Shown piece by piece: positions 36,223-48,153 of a stretch of DNA of 64,000 nucleotides. A program made the position numbers and the translations under genes. The notes beneath the pieces were generated by a model. It was not told where the DNA came from. It worked only from the letters and a program-made list of their open reading frames with translations, and did not search any database. Position 1 is the first letter of the stretch. Each line of letters opens with the position of its first letter. This DNA is from Sulfurospirillum sp. (lineage in GTDB: Bacteria > Campylobacterota > Campylobacteria > Campylobacterales > Sulfurospirillaceae), in assembly GCA_016744795.1 (NCBI GenBank), contig JADGDR010000012.1, forward strand, positions 1 to 64,000, read 5' to 3'.

Positions 36223-37610
36223 TACAATTCCTTTAAATTTTTTGGTTTAGATATAAAAAAACCTTCAATATAATCAAATCCAAATTTTTCTATCTTTTTA
36301 TATATCTCTTTTTTGTCTACAAACTTTATAACAGCTTCTACATGTAAAGAGTGTAAAAGCTTTATATATGCTTCTATTATTTTTTCATATTTTTCATCAA
36401 ATATATTTTTTGTAAACTCTATATCAAATTTTACTATATCAATTGGTAGAGTTTTTATGTATTCTAAACTACAATTATCTCCACCAAAATTATCAAGTGC
36501 AATTTTAAATCCATGATTTTTATACTGTGTTAATATTTCTTTAAACCTATTTATTTCTTTATAAGCTTTTTTTTCAGAAAATTCTAATATAAAATTTTCC
36601 GGTTTTAATGAGCTTTTATGAAAAATATTTGTTAAATATTGCCTAAACTCGGTATTTCTTAAAGTTACTGGAGAGAGTTTAATAGATATCAATCTATTTG
36701 TAAAATCAATATTTTCTAACTCTTTTAATAAAACAAAAATAATTTTTGTATCAAATTGTGTTTCACGCCCAAGATGATTCACAATTCTCTTTATTTGAGC
36801 ATATGAAAGCATTCCTTCTGTTTTTGAATATATTTTGGTTAAAACTTCCAAAATTTCTTTACTTTTATCATGGTAAATAAGAGGTTGATATTTAAATATA
36901 AACCTTTCATTATCAATAGCACAACATATTATTTTTTCAAATTCATTTGGTTTTATATCTGGAGTATCTTTATTAGCATCTAATAAAGATAATAATTTTT
37001 CAACAATATTTTTTACACTTTTATCATAATTTGAATTTATCAATGCAAAATCTATTTTTATTTCTATATCGTTAATACCAATATGTTTCAACTCTTTTTC
37101 AAAAATTGTTATAAGATGTTTTAACTCTTTTTTTCTTCCTTTTAAAATAAGTAAAAAATTTCCTCCACTATATTTTCCTATTGATATATTTTTAAAATTA
37201 TAATTTATTAAAAAACTATTTAATCTATTACAAAAAATTTTTAATATATTATCAGCATTTGCAATTCCATATCTCTCATTTATATCTACTATATTATCTA
37301 CTTTTATAAGAATTACTGTAGATTCATATTTTTTATTTTTTATATATTTTATTTTTTCTAATATTTCTTTTCTTGTAAAAGTTTTAGTAATATGGTCTAT
37401 TAAAGATGATTTAAAACTACTATGTATAAGATAAAATATATAATATATATAGATAAAAATAAGAAGAGTAAAAAGAATAAAACTTTTTATATCATTTAAA
37501 GAAATTTTAAATATGTAAAAAAGTAACAGAGCCAAAATTAAAAAAGGAAAAGCAATTTTGAGAGAGATTATAAACCTATTTTCTCTCTCTTTTGACTCTG
37601 AATATAACAT
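36222..37610 (-). CDS. degenerate GGDEF-EAL membrane protein
   Basis: A 462-residue protein with two membrane segments at about 15-60, a GGDEF-like domain with YSGGNFLLIL in place of GGDEF, and an EAL domain at about 225-462. EAL reads EVL, DDFG reads DNFGGD, and the usual QGY/QG end is EGFFISKP, so several metal and catalytic residues are altered. It is probably an enzymatically dead c-di-GMP receptor or adaptor rather than an active phosphodiesterase. It is wedged between queF and gyrB and overlaps queF by one base. An exact TACATGTAAAGA lies within it. Confidence 0.85.
   Translation of the reverse strand: MLYSESKERENRFIISLKIAFPFLILALLLFYIFKISLNDIKSFILFTLLIFIYIYYIFYLIHSSFKSSLIDHITKTFTRKEILEKIKYIKNKKYESTVILIKVDNIVDINERYGIANADNILKIFCNRLNSFLINYNFKNISIGKYSGGNFLLILKGRKKELKHLITIFEKELKHIGINDIEIKIDFALINSNYDKSVKNIVEKLLSLLDANKDTPDIKPNEFEKIICCAIDNERFIFKYQPLIYHDKSKEILEVLTKIYSKTEGMLSYAQIKRIVNHLGRETQFDTKIIFVLLKELENIDFTNRLISIKLSPVTLRNTEFRQYLTNIFHKSSLKPENFILEFSEKKAYKEINRFKEILTQYKNHGFKIALDNFGGDNCSLEYIKTLPIDIVKFDIEFTKNIFDEKYEKIIEAYIKLLHSLHVEAVIKFVDKKEIYKKIEKFGFDYIEGFFISKPKNLKEL
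36339..36350 (+). repeat. TACATGTAAAGA motif, exact copy
   Basis: Antisense inside the degenerate EAL gene. Confidence 0.8.
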
Positions 37611-37613
37611 ATA

Positions 37614-39941
<2,328 letters not shown>

Positions 39942-41009
39942 TTATATCATTATTGGCATGACTATTGTCATGAAGTTTTCACTCTCAAGTGAAAAAGGTA
40001 AGCCTGTATCATTAAAACCAAGCGTAAAATTACTCTCTTCTATATTTGAGAGAAAATCTAAAAGATAACGAGAATTAACTGCCAAAAAGATTTCATTATC
40101 AAGTCCAGTAGTAAATTCAATTTCTGTTTTTGCTTCTATATTATCATCGTTTAAACTTTCAAACAAAATTATATTTGGCTTAAACGTTATTTTCATTTCA
40201 TTTGAAACAATTGAAATTTGTTTAATAGCTTCAATCATTTTTTCTCTATTTAAAAGAAGTCTATAATTTTTTTCTTTAGGAATTATTCTCTCATAATCAG
40301 GAAATTTTCCATTTATAAGTTTTGTAAAGAACTGAAAATTATTTGATTTTGCTATAAGAGTATTTTCATCATAAAACATTTCTATATCATCAAAGAAAAG
40401 TTTTTGAATTTCACTAATAGCTTTTTTAGGAATTATTAATGAAAAATTATCTTCTATTTGATTTTCTAATTTAACAATTGCTAACCTTCTTGTATCTGTT
40501 GCAACTAAATTTAAAAAACCATCTTTAATATCAATAAGAGCACCATTTAGTTCAAACTTTGGATTATTGCTATCTATTGCAGATGAAATCTTTTTTATAG
40601 ATCTTACTAAAAGAGTACTATTAAGCTCAAATTTTGGTTTTTCTTCAATACGAGGAAATTCAGGAAATTCATTTGGGTTAAACATAGGTAGTTTAAATTT
40701 TGAACTATTTTGTTTAATATAAAGATAATCATTAATAGTTTCAAGTATAACTTCGTCATCTTTTAATATTTTTATGATGTCTAAAAGTTTTTTACCATTT
40801 GCAGTTGCAACACCAGCATCTATAATTTTTATATTTTTAGTACTAAATTCTAAACCTATTTCAAAATCTGTTGCTTTTACTATAAAAGAGTCTTCTAAAG
40901 AAGATATATATAGATGAGATGTAATTTGACTCAAATCTTTTTTTTCAAGATATGGTTGTGTATTTAATAAAACTGTTTCTAATACATTCTTATTAATGGA
41001 TATTTTCAT
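39942..41009 (-). CDS. dnaN: DNA polymerase III sliding clamp (beta)
   Basis: A 355-residue beta clamp, three similar domains. LVATDTRRLAIVKLE and NGKFPDYERIIPKE are conserved clamp motifs, and the C-terminus FSLESENFMTIVMPIMI gives the closing VMPxRL-like end. AAGGAAAAAAATG precedes the start. It lies downstream of dnaA across a spacer with DnaA boxes. Confidence 0.97.
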   Translation of the reverse strand: MKISINKNVLETVLLNTQPYLEKKDLSQITSHLYISSLEDSFIVKATDFEIGLEFSTKNIKIIDAGVATANGKKLLDIIKILKDDEVILETINDYLYIKQNSSKFKLPMFNPNEFPEFPRIEEKPKFELNSTLLVRSIKKISSAIDSNNPKFELNGALIDIKDGFLNLVATDTRRLAIVKLENQIEDNFSLIIPKKAISEIQKLFFDDIEMFYDENTLIAKSNNFQFFTKLINGKFPDYERIIPKEKNYRLLLNREKMIEAIKQISIVSNEMKITFKPNIILFESLNDDNIEAKTEIEFTTGLDNEIFLAVNSRYLLDFLSNIEESNFTLGFNDTGLPFSLESENFMTIVMPIMI

Positions 41010-41161
41010 TTTTTTCCTTTATATATTATATAAATATAGTAAAAGTAGTAGTTTATATTGAAATAGTGAATACATCTTGAAAACCTCTATTTTAAGGGGT
41101 TATATGTAGTGAAAAAAAAAATTCTTTTATTCACATTTATTCACTTCTTCTTTATAAACTT
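41010..41161. promoter_or_regulatory. oriC part with DnaA boxes, dnaA-dnaN spacer
   Basis: TTATTCACA at 41127-41135 and TTATTCACT at 41137-41145 in tandem, with an inverted GTGAATAC-type copy at 41065-41073, next to a very AT-rich TATATATTATATAAATATA stretch (about 41020-41040) that could be the unwinding element. Bipartite origins flanking dnaA are known in Helicobacter and related bacteria. Confidence 0.65.
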
Positions 41162-42487
41162 TTACTCATCCTTTGTCAAAACTTTATTTTTAAGTTCATC
41201 TACTCTTAATTTAAATGTTTCATTTGTTTCAATTAGCTCATTTATTTTTTTCATATTATGTGAAACAGCTGTATGGTCTTTCATACTAAAAAATGATGCA
41301 AGTTGAGGCATAGAATTTGGTGTTAAAGTTCTTGCTAAGTATATTCCTATTCTTCTTGCTTCAACTATATTTTTACTTCTTTTTTTAGATTTTATTTCAC
41401 TTGGTTTAATATTTAATTCTTTTGATATAATAGCTATAATATCTTCTAAAGTTATGTTTTCTCTCTTTTCTTTTATCTGTTCTTTCATTACATTTTTAGC
41501 AAATTCAAAAGTTATTTCTTGTCTCATTAGTGAAGCATATGCATTTAGATTTATTATAGCACTCTCTATTTCTCTGATGTTATCACCCATATTTGATGCA
41601 ATATAATTAACTATTTCATCATTAAGATCAATTCCATCTAATTCACACTTCTTTTTTATAATTGCTATCTTAGTTTCAAGTTCAGGTAATCCAATATCTG
41701 CTATAAGTCCCCATTCAAAACGACTTTGAAGTCTTTCTTCTAAACCATTTATGCTTTTTGGTGGTTTGTCACATGTTAAAACTATCTGTTTTCCTGCAGA
41801 GTGAAGTTCATTAAAGGTATGAAAAAATTCTTCTTGAGTTTGTATTTTATTTGATAAAAATTGAGCATCATCTATTAATAATATATCACATTGTCTATAT
41901 TTTTCTCTAAATCTTTCCATAGATTGGTTTCTAAGATTATATGTGAAATCATTCATAAACTGTTCTATAGTTGCATATATAACAATTTTATCGTTTGCTT
42001 GTGAATAATTTCCTATAGCATGTATAAGATGAGTTTTACCAAGTCCTGTTGGTCCATAAATAAATACAGGATTATACATAATACCTGGTTTATCTGCTAT
42101 TGATTTAGCTATAGTATATGCATATTGGTTAGAACTTCCTACTACAAAACTATCGAAAGTATAAGATGGATTTAAAATTGTATTTTTTGTTGATTTATTA
42201 AGTTCATTTAGCTCAATTGGAATTGATTTTTTTCTAGTTTTACTAATTTGGTTTTTTAACATCACATTAACTGTAGGTTTTTTACCAGTTTTTACTTCAA
42301 ACAAATGAGCTATTTTAGAAGAATATTTTGTTTTTACCCAATTTGCAATAAGAATGTTTGGAGCTATAAAAACAACATGATCAGAACGTGAGCCTTTTTC
42401 ATGATATTTTAATTGTTTTATATATCTTTTATATTCAAGTTCAGAAATTTCTGATTTTAAAAGTTCTAAAACGTTATCTGCTAGCAC
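41162..42487 (-). CDS. dnaA: chromosomal replication initiator DnaA
   Basis: A 441-residue DnaA. Domain I (LELLKSEISELEYKRYIKQL), short linker, AAA+ domain with Walker A GPTGLGKTHL and Walker B ILLIDDAQFL, and C-terminal domain IV with the box-binding motif FSMKDHTAVSHNMKKI. Translation begins at GTG (42487), preceded by AAGGAGTCTAG. It binds the boxes on both sides of the gene. Confidence 0.98.
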   Translation of the reverse strand: MLADNVLELLKSEISELEYKRYIKQLKYHEKGSRSDHVVFIAPNILIANWVKTKYSSKIAHLFEVKTGKKPTVNVMLKNQISKTRKKSIPIELNELNKSTKNTILNPSYTFDSFVVGSSNQYAYTIAKSIADKPGIMYNPVFIYGPTGLGKTHLIHAIGNYSQANDKIVIYATIEQFMNDFTYNLRNQSMERFREKYRQCDILLIDDAQFLSNKIQTQEEFFHTFNELHSAGKQIVLTCDKPPKSINGLEERLQSRFEWGLIADIGLPELETKIAIIKKKCELDGIDLNDEIVNYIASNMGDNIREIESAIINLNAYASLMRQEITFEFAKNVMKEQIKEKRENITLEDIIAIISKELNIKPSEIKSKKRSKNIVEARRIGIYLARTLTPNSMPQLASFFSMKDHTAVSHNMKKINELIETNETFKLRVDELKNKVLTKDE

Positions 42488-42630
42488 CTAGACTCCTTAA
42501 GGTTTATCACATAGTGAATAAAATGTGAATAACTTATTTATTTTAACCAAATTAGACTAAAATTTATGTTAAACTACCGTGAAAAGTAGTTATTCACTAT
42601 GTGAATAACCTGTGAAATAGAGGATTATTA
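42488..42630. promoter_or_regulatory. oriC part with four DnaA boxes, ruvC-dnaA spacer
   Basis: GTGAATAA at 42514-42521 and 42525-42532, TTATTCAC at 42590-42597 and GTGAATAA at 42601-42608 form two pairs, the second pair making an inverted TTATTCACTA-TGTGAATAA. The middle is AT-rich. This is likely also the dnaA promoter, allowing autoregulation. Confidence 0.7.
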
Positions 42631-43101
42631 GTGACTGTTTTAGGAATAGATCCAGGTACAAAAAATTGTGGTTATGCTATCATTAAGAAAGAAAAAAATA
42701 GGGTTATTTTAATAGAAGCTGGATTAATTAAAATAAAAGAGAAAATACTGCAACATCAGATTGTTGAACTATGTGAAGGTTTAGATATAATTTTTTCTAA
42801 TCATAAAATAGATGAAGTTTCAATTGAAGATATCTTTTTTGCATTTAATCCAAAAACTGTATTAAAACTGGCACAGTTTAGAGGAGCCTTAAGTTTAAAA
42901 ATTTTACAAGTTTTTGGAAACTTTCACGAGTATACACCTTTACAAGTGAAAAAAGCAGTTACAGGTAATGGTAAAGCAACAAAAGAACAAGTTTCTTTTA
43001 TGGTTAAAAGGATTTTAGGTATTAAAAAAGAGATAAAGCCTCTTGACATTACAGATGCTATTGCAATAGCTCTTACACATGCTCAGAGGGTTAGAATATA
43101 G
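42631..43101 (+). CDS. ruvC: Holliday junction resolvase RuvC
   Basis: A 156-residue RuvC. The four acidic catalytic residues can be placed: Asp7 in [12 protein letters not shown], Glu66 in SIEDIFF, and Asp139/Asp142 in [15 protein letters not shown]. It resolves recombination junctions with RuvAB. The start is GTG with GAGG upstream. It diverges from dnaA across the origin. Confidence 0.97.
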   Translation: MTVLGIDPGTKNCGYAIIKKEKNRVILIEAGLIKIKEKILQHQIVELCEGLDIIFSNHKIDEVSIEDIFFAFNPKTVLKLAQFRGALSLKILQVFGNFHEYTPLQVKKAVTGNGKATKEQVSFMVKRILGIKKEIKPLDITDAIAIALTHAQRVRI

Positions 43102-43128
43102 CCTTACATGTAAAGATATGTAAGGCTA
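43099..43128. terminator. bidirectional terminator containing TACATGTAAAGA
   Basis: TAGCCTTACAT, loop GTAAAGAT, ATGTAAGGCTA: a perfect 11-bp stem between the convergent ruvC and flgE genes, starting at the ruvC stop codon. An exact motif copy (43105-43116) runs through the left arm and loop. Confidence 0.75.
43105..43116 (+). repeat. TACATGTAAAGA motif, exact copy
   Basis: In the hairpin between ruvC and flgE. Confidence 0.85.
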
Positions 43129-43135
43129 ATATAAT

Positions 43136-45694
43136 TTATTGTTTTAGTTGTAGCAGCGTATTTAACATCTGATCAGACGTTGTAATAGTTTTAGAGTTTG
43201 CTTGGAAACCACGTTGAACAATTATAAGCTGAGTAAGACTCCTTGAGAGGTCAACGTTACTCATTTCCAATGCACTTGCTTGAATGAATCCACGACCACC
43301 AACAGCGGCTTGTCCAATGATTGGATCACCAGAGTTTGATGTTTGAATAAAGGCATTACCACCATCACTCTCTAAACCTCCATTATTAGTAAATCTAGCC
43401 ATTGAAACTTGAGCTAAACCAAAACTACGTCCATTTGTAAAACTACCTATTAACGTTCCAGTTTCATCAACTCTAATTCCAGCTAAATCACCACCAGGAT
43501 AACCATCTTGGCTTATTCCTGATGTATTTGATTCTTTGTCAAAACTTGTCATTCCATTAAATTTTCCAAGATTACCAAATCTTAATTCAATATTTTGATT
43601 TGGAGTTGAACCATTGTTTGCTGTGTATGTTAAGTTTGTTGGACTAAAAGATGCTAAAGAACCATCACTATTAAAACTTATAGTTCCTGATACTATATTT
43701 TCTGGATAACTTCCTAAATTTATATCACCAGGTTCAGGAACACTTATAAGTGTTGACCATTCTGTTCCGCCATCTATTGTAAAACCAGTTTTAGTAAATT
43801 CAAATCTTACAGTATGTTTTGTTCCAAGTGAATCATAAACATCTATACTTGAGGCATGATTTGCCGCATAAATATTTTGTGAAGTACGAATTGCTGTACC
43901 ACTTGTAAGTGAACCTTGTAAGGCTCCCATAGTCGTACTAAAGTTTGTATTTTGACCTATATCATTTGAAGCGTCACTATATGCTGATATAGATAAAAAC
44001 ATATCAAAATCATTTACATTTTTATAGTCTGTACCTACTTGAAGTGTAAAATCATTACCTGTATTTGCTACTGTTGAATTTTGTGGAATTGTTACAGCAG
44101 TATTTAATGTTGTATTTGCTGGAATAGTTGTACCACCTGCTCCAGTAGGTCCATATACAACACCATTAACAGTTATATCTGAAGAAGGAGTAATAACTTC
44201 TGTTAATACAGCATTTGCAGGAAAAGTAATAGATTCAGTTGCTAATTCTGCTTGAAGTTGAGCTCCTGTTCTAGTTACGATTACAGCACTATTAGATGCA
44301 TCAGTTATATCTCCATCATCTGAATTTAGTGCATCTCCAGTTGGATTTCTTATTTCAAATTGACCTTGTTTATTTACTATTACTTCAACACCATCATTTT
44401 TATTGGCAGTTGCTTCAGTTGTATTATCCCATCCATTACCAATATAATCTGTATATAGTCTTGCATCTTTTTGCATGGAATTTCTTAAATCTTCAGTTGT
44501 TGTAAAAACTCTAGCTGAGGTTCTTACCGATGGACTTGAAGGTGTAGAAGTCGAAGAATATGTATATTTAAAAGCTGTTATAACTTCCGTAGTTGATAAA
44601 ACATTAGCTCCATTTCCACTAAATGTAGTTACATCTAAATCAATATTTTTTATATTTGATTCAGTACCTGATTTATTTGTATTTACTAAAGATATTTGAT
44701 TTCCACCAGTTATTTGTGCTTCAACACCTGTTTTTGATGTTTGAGCATTTATTAGCTTGGCAACATAACTTGCATATTCATTATTTCTATCAGGACCATT
44801 AGGAAGGGCTGAGTCAAAAGTATCACTAATATTTACATTATTTATTCTTATATCTATTACATTTTGACCAGCAATAGCTTCAATTGTTTGTGCTGCTGTT
44901 TTTGCATCTTTATAGCTTGTCCAAAAACCTTGGCCAGTTCTTAGATTAAAAGACTTTCCACTAGCATTAAAAAGAGCTCCAATATCTTGACCTCTTTCAG
45001 CTAATTTTTTATCTGTATTAAATTCATTATCAGCAATATCATTTTCATTATGTATTTCATTGGTTTGTTTTATACCGTCATTATTTTTATCTATCCATCC
45101 ACGATTTTTATCTAAAGTATATATTGGAGCTTTGTTTTTAACTGTATCACCTGAATTTAAATTTGCTTTTAATATAATATAACCAGTATCATTTGCAGGA
45201 GTTGTAAGTCCAGGAGGAATTGTAATGTTTCCTATTGGGGTTGTTGAATCTATTTCTCCTGTATCACTATTTCTTGTCCATCCTTGAATAATATAACCAT
45301 TGTTATCTGTAAAATTTCCAAGTGCATCAAATGAAAAATCTCCATTACGAGTGTATTTATATGTACTTCCACCATCTGGAGATACAACAAAAAATCCATC
45401 GCCTTGTATGGCTAAATCTGTATTTTTATCTGTTGTCTGGACTGAACCTTGTTTAAAAATTTTAGTTACAGAGTTAACTTGAGTACCAAGTCCTATTTGC
45501 ATAGGATTTTTACCACCAAGTTCTCCTTGAGGAGCAGTTGCTATTTTTGCAGTTTGACTTAACATATCAGCAAAATTTACTCTAGAATATTTAAAACCAG
45601 CAGTATTTACGTTTGCTATATTGTTACCTTCAACATCCATCGCTATCTGGTGTGCTTGTAATCCGGAAACGCCGGCCCATAGTGATCTCATCAT
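43136..45694 (-). CDS. flgE: flagellar hook protein FlgE
   Basis: An 852-residue FlgE. The N-terminal rod/hook motif (MRSLWAGVSGLQAHQIAMD, GNNIANVNTAGFK) and C-terminal helix (DLSRSLTQLIIVQRGFQANSKTI) are the axial-family D0 parts. A long variable middle with Thr/Ser/Asn-rich surface domains makes it larger than enteric FlgE, as in Campylobacter. Its sigma-54 promoter overlaps the stop codon of the gene upstream, so it can be expressed on its own. Confidence 0.95.
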   Translation of the reverse strand: MMRSLWAGVSGLQAHQIAMDVEGNNIANVNTAGFKYSRVNFADMLSQTAKIATAPQGELGGKNPMQIGLGTQVNSVTKIFKQGSVQTTDKNTDLAIQGDGFFVVSPDGGSTYKYTRNGDFSFDALGNFTDNNGYIIQGWTRNSDTGEIDSTTPIGNITIPPGLTTPANDTGYIILKANLNSGDTVKNKAPIYTLDKNRGWIDKNNDGIKQTNEIHNENDIADNEFNTDKKLAERGQDIGALFNASGKSFNLRTGQGFWTSYKDAKTAAQTIEAIAGQNVIDIRINNVNISDTFDSALPNGPDRNNEYASYVAKLINAQTSKTGVEAQITGGNQISLVNTNKSGTESNIKNIDLDVTTFSGNGANVLSTTEVITAFKYTYSSTSTPSSPSVRTSARVFTTTEDLRNSMQKDARLYTDYIGNGWDNTTEATANKNDGVEVIVNKQGQFEIRNPTGDALNSDDGDITDASNSAVIVTRTGAQLQAELATESITFPANAVLTEVITPSSDITVNGVVYGPTGAGGTTIPANTTLNTAVTIPQNSTVANTGNDFTLQVGTDYKNVNDFDMFLSISAYSDASNDIGQNTNFSTTMGALQGSLTSGTAIRTSQNIYAANHASSIDVYDSLGTKHTVRFEFTKTGFTIDGGTEWSTLISVPEPGDINLGSYPENIVSGTISFNSDGSLASFSPTNLTYTANNGSTPNQNIELRFGNLGKFNGMTSFDKESNTSGISQDGYPGGDLAGIRVDETGTLIGSFTNGRSFGLAQVSMARFTNNGGLESDGGNAFIQTSNSGDPIIGQAAVGGRGFIQASALEMSNVDLSRSLTQLIIVQRGFQANSKTITTSDQMLNTLLQLKQ

Positions 45695-45734
45695 AATTAA
45701 ATCCTTTTTATACCTTGTACTCTATATTATTTAA

Positions 45735-45751
45735 AAGCAAAATGCGTTCCT
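45735..45751 (-). promoter_or_regulatory. sigma-54 promoter for flgE
   Basis: The minus strand reads GGAAC-GCATT-TTGCTT, matching the GG-N10-GC rule and the Campylobacter flagellar consensus, about 41 bp before flgE. It overlaps the TAG stop of the FlgE-like gene. Confidence 0.8.
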
Positions 45752-47450
45752 ATTTTTTCATATTAATTGCACTTTGAATCATCTGGTCACTTGTCGTTAT
45801 ACTTTTAGCACTTGCATCAAATGCTTTTTGCATTACTATTAGCTCTGTTAATGCAGTTGCTAAAACTACATTACTATTTTCCAATCTATTTGAAAAAACT
45901 TTTGAACCTTGTATATTTTCTCCATTTTCATTGGAATAAAATATCGCTTTTCCGCTATTGGCTGAGTATTTAAACATGGTAGAACCTACAGATTCTAAAC
46001 CTTGGTCATTTTGAAAATGATATACAGCAATTTTTGCAACAGGAGTGCTTCTTCCATTACTAAATTCTGCTATAACATTTCCATTACCATCCATACCATA
46101 ACCTTTTAAAAGTCCTGATACATATCCATCATGAGTTTCACTTCTAGTTCTATTTAAATTTATATTTGAAACAAAACCAGTAAATGTATTTGGTTTACCT
46201 ACATCTATTGTTATAGGAGTACCTCCATTAGATACAGTTGGAATAGTAGAATTTAAAATTGCTCCACTTCCAGCAAATTCTACAACGGCATTTTGTTGAT
46301 CAACAATTGTATAAACTTTTCCAGCTGGTTCATCTATTTTATATAAAACTGGGTCATATGTTTTACTGGAATCATATTTTTCATGAAATGACAAAACTTG
46401 GATAACACCATCCCAAATACTCCCTTGTGCAGGTTGAGGAACTCTTTTAGTATAGGTCATATCTAATATGTCTTTATCACCAGTAGGAGAAATTATAGGA
46501 GAACTAAAGTGTTCTACATTGGGTATTTCTTGAGTGGTTTGCAATTTTGCAGTTGTTGTTAGAGGATTTGTTATATCTAATGAGCTTACATCTTCATCAG
46601 TAATTACCCAGTTTAAGTTGGCATCTAAAGTAGGTCTTACTTCAACAGTTTTACCATTTATATCAGTTATTGTTACCAATACTACATCACTTTTTTTGGG
46701 ATTTTGAAGTGCAGTAGTATTTGAAACAGTTCCATTTATACTTAAAGTTTTGTTTGGTACATTGATAGGACTACTAACTATGTCAGCACTATCCAAATCT
46801 ATTTGTGTTGCATTTATAATTATCTTTGGATCTAAATTTGCAGAGTATTTAACAGTAGTTGTAGCTTCTGGTGGAAAATAAAGAATATCAGGAAGGTTTA
46901 TTTTTGTTTGCCCCTCAACGCCACCTAATACAATATTTGTAACGTTTGTTATCTGATTAGCTTGACCTAATTCATTTGTTCCTTTTCCATAATATTTTCC
47001 AAATTGTTCCATTAATTTTGGTGATAAAGTTGTTGGAGTGATATTACCGCCACTTGTACCTAAAAGATAATTACCATTTGCATCAACCAAATCACCATTT
47101 CTATCTACAGAAAATGCTCCTGCTCTTGTATAAAGTGTTTCACTGTTTCTACTTTTTACACCAAACCAACCTTCTCCACCAAGAGCTAAATCAAAAACAT
47201 TATCAGTAAATTGAAATATACCTTGTTTCATATCGAGTTGTGTTGCACTTGGACGGCTACCATGTCCTACATCATTCATAGTGGCATCAAAGTAAGAGTC
47301 TGAAAGAGCTGTAGAAAAATGAGTAGAAAACTCTGGAGTATTACCTTTATAGCCAATTGTACTTATGTTTGAAATATTATTTGCCCAAACATCTATACCA
47401 AATTGATGTGACATTATACCGCTTATTCCATTGTAAAATGATGAGTTCAT
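45750..47450 (-). CDS. FlgE-like hook/rod protein
   Basis: A 566-residue second axial protein. The N-terminus MNSSFYNGISGIMSHQFGIDVWANNISNISTIGYK matches the flagellar rod/hook consensus, and ATALTELIVMQKAFDASAKSITTSDQM is the C-terminal helix. The middle resembles FlgE domains more than FlgG. It may be a minor hook protein or a hook-filament cap component. It lies in an operon with fliK and flgD, upstream of flgE. Confidence 0.85.
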   Translation of the reverse strand: MNSSFYNGISGIMSHQFGIDVWANNISNISTIGYKGNTPEFSTHFSTALSDSYFDATMNDVGHGSRPSATQLDMKQGIFQFTDNVFDLALGGEGWFGVKSRNSETLYTRAGAFSVDRNGDLVDANGNYLLGTSGGNITPTTLSPKLMEQFGKYYGKGTNELGQANQITNVTNIVLGGVEGQTKINLPDILYFPPEATTTVKYSANLDPKIIINATQIDLDSADIVSSPINVPNKTLSINGTVSNTTALQNPKKSDVVLVTITDINGKTVEVRPTLDANLNWVITDEDVSSLDITNPLTTTAKLQTTQEIPNVEHFSSPIISPTGDKDILDMTYTKRVPQPAQGSIWDGVIQVLSFHEKYDSSKTYDPVLYKIDEPAGKVYTIVDQQNAVVEFAGSGAILNSTIPTVSNGGTPITIDVGKPNTFTGFVSNINLNRTRSETHDGYVSGLLKGYGMDGNGNVIAEFSNGRSTPVAKIAVYHFQNDQGLESVGSTMFKYSANSGKAIFYSNENGENIQGSKVFSNRLENSNVVLATALTELIVMQKAFDASAKSITTSDQMIQSAINMKK

Positions 47451-47459
47451 ATCATAATC

Positions 47460-48140
47460 CTAAAAGAATTCTACTATATATTTCATAGGGACATAAGAAG
47501 AACCTAATTTCATAAGAGGTTCACCATTTTCAAATCTCACTGATTCTACAGGATAAATACCAAATTGAGTTTTTTGCTGTTTTTTATTTACATCAAGATA
47601 CTCTGATTTAACACTATAATAACCAGCTGGTAATTGTTCTCCACTATCATTAAAACCATCCCATTCAAATGCTAAAACACCATCTTTACCAGCTTGTTTA
47701 TCGAGTGAAATTTCTCTTACAACAACACCATTTTTATCTGTAATAGTTAATTTTCCTGTTTTAATCTCTTCTTGAAAATATATTTCAAACTTAGCAGGTC
47801 CAGATTTTGGAAGCATAACAGCATTTGAACCAAGAGATGCCATCTTACCTATGGCAGAGAGTGCTCCCATATCCATATTACTATCTAATTTTTTTACTAA
47901 TTCTGACATAGTTTTGTTTGTATTATTTGCTGATTCTAGGGTTGCTAGTTGTGAAGTTTGAGTAAGAATTTTTTCTGAATCCATAGGTTCAGTTGGGTCT
48001 TGGTATTGAAGTTCAACTAAAAGAAGTTTCATAAAAGAGTCTTTATTTAAAACACCATTTGGATTTTCTGCAATTCCACTACTTTTTGAATCTCCATTTG
48101 CTACTGTATTTAAATTTTGTGTTATTCCATTAATTGCCAT
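47460..48140 (-). CDS. flgD: flagellar hook capping protein FlgD
   Basis: A 226-residue protein. The start at 48140 (MAINGITQN) is chosen because AAGGA lies before it; a longer frame begins at 48173 inside fliK. LNKDSFMKLLLVELQYQDPTEPMDS is the conserved FlgD N-terminal segment, and a FlgD tudor/Ig-like domain follows. It caps the growing hook during assembly. Confidence 0.93.
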   Translation of the reverse strand: MAINGITQNLNTVANGDSKSSGIAENPNGVLNKDSFMKLLLVELQYQDPTEPMDSEKILTQTSQLATLESANNTNKTMSELVKKLDSNMDMGALSAIGKMASLGSNAVMLPKSGPAKFEIYFQEEIKTGKLTITDKNGVVVREISLDKQAGKDGVLAFEWDGFNDSGEQLPAGYYSVKSEYLDVNKKQQKTQFGIYPVESVRFENGEPLMKLGSSYVPMKYIVEFF

Positions 48141-48153
48141 AATATATCCTTTA

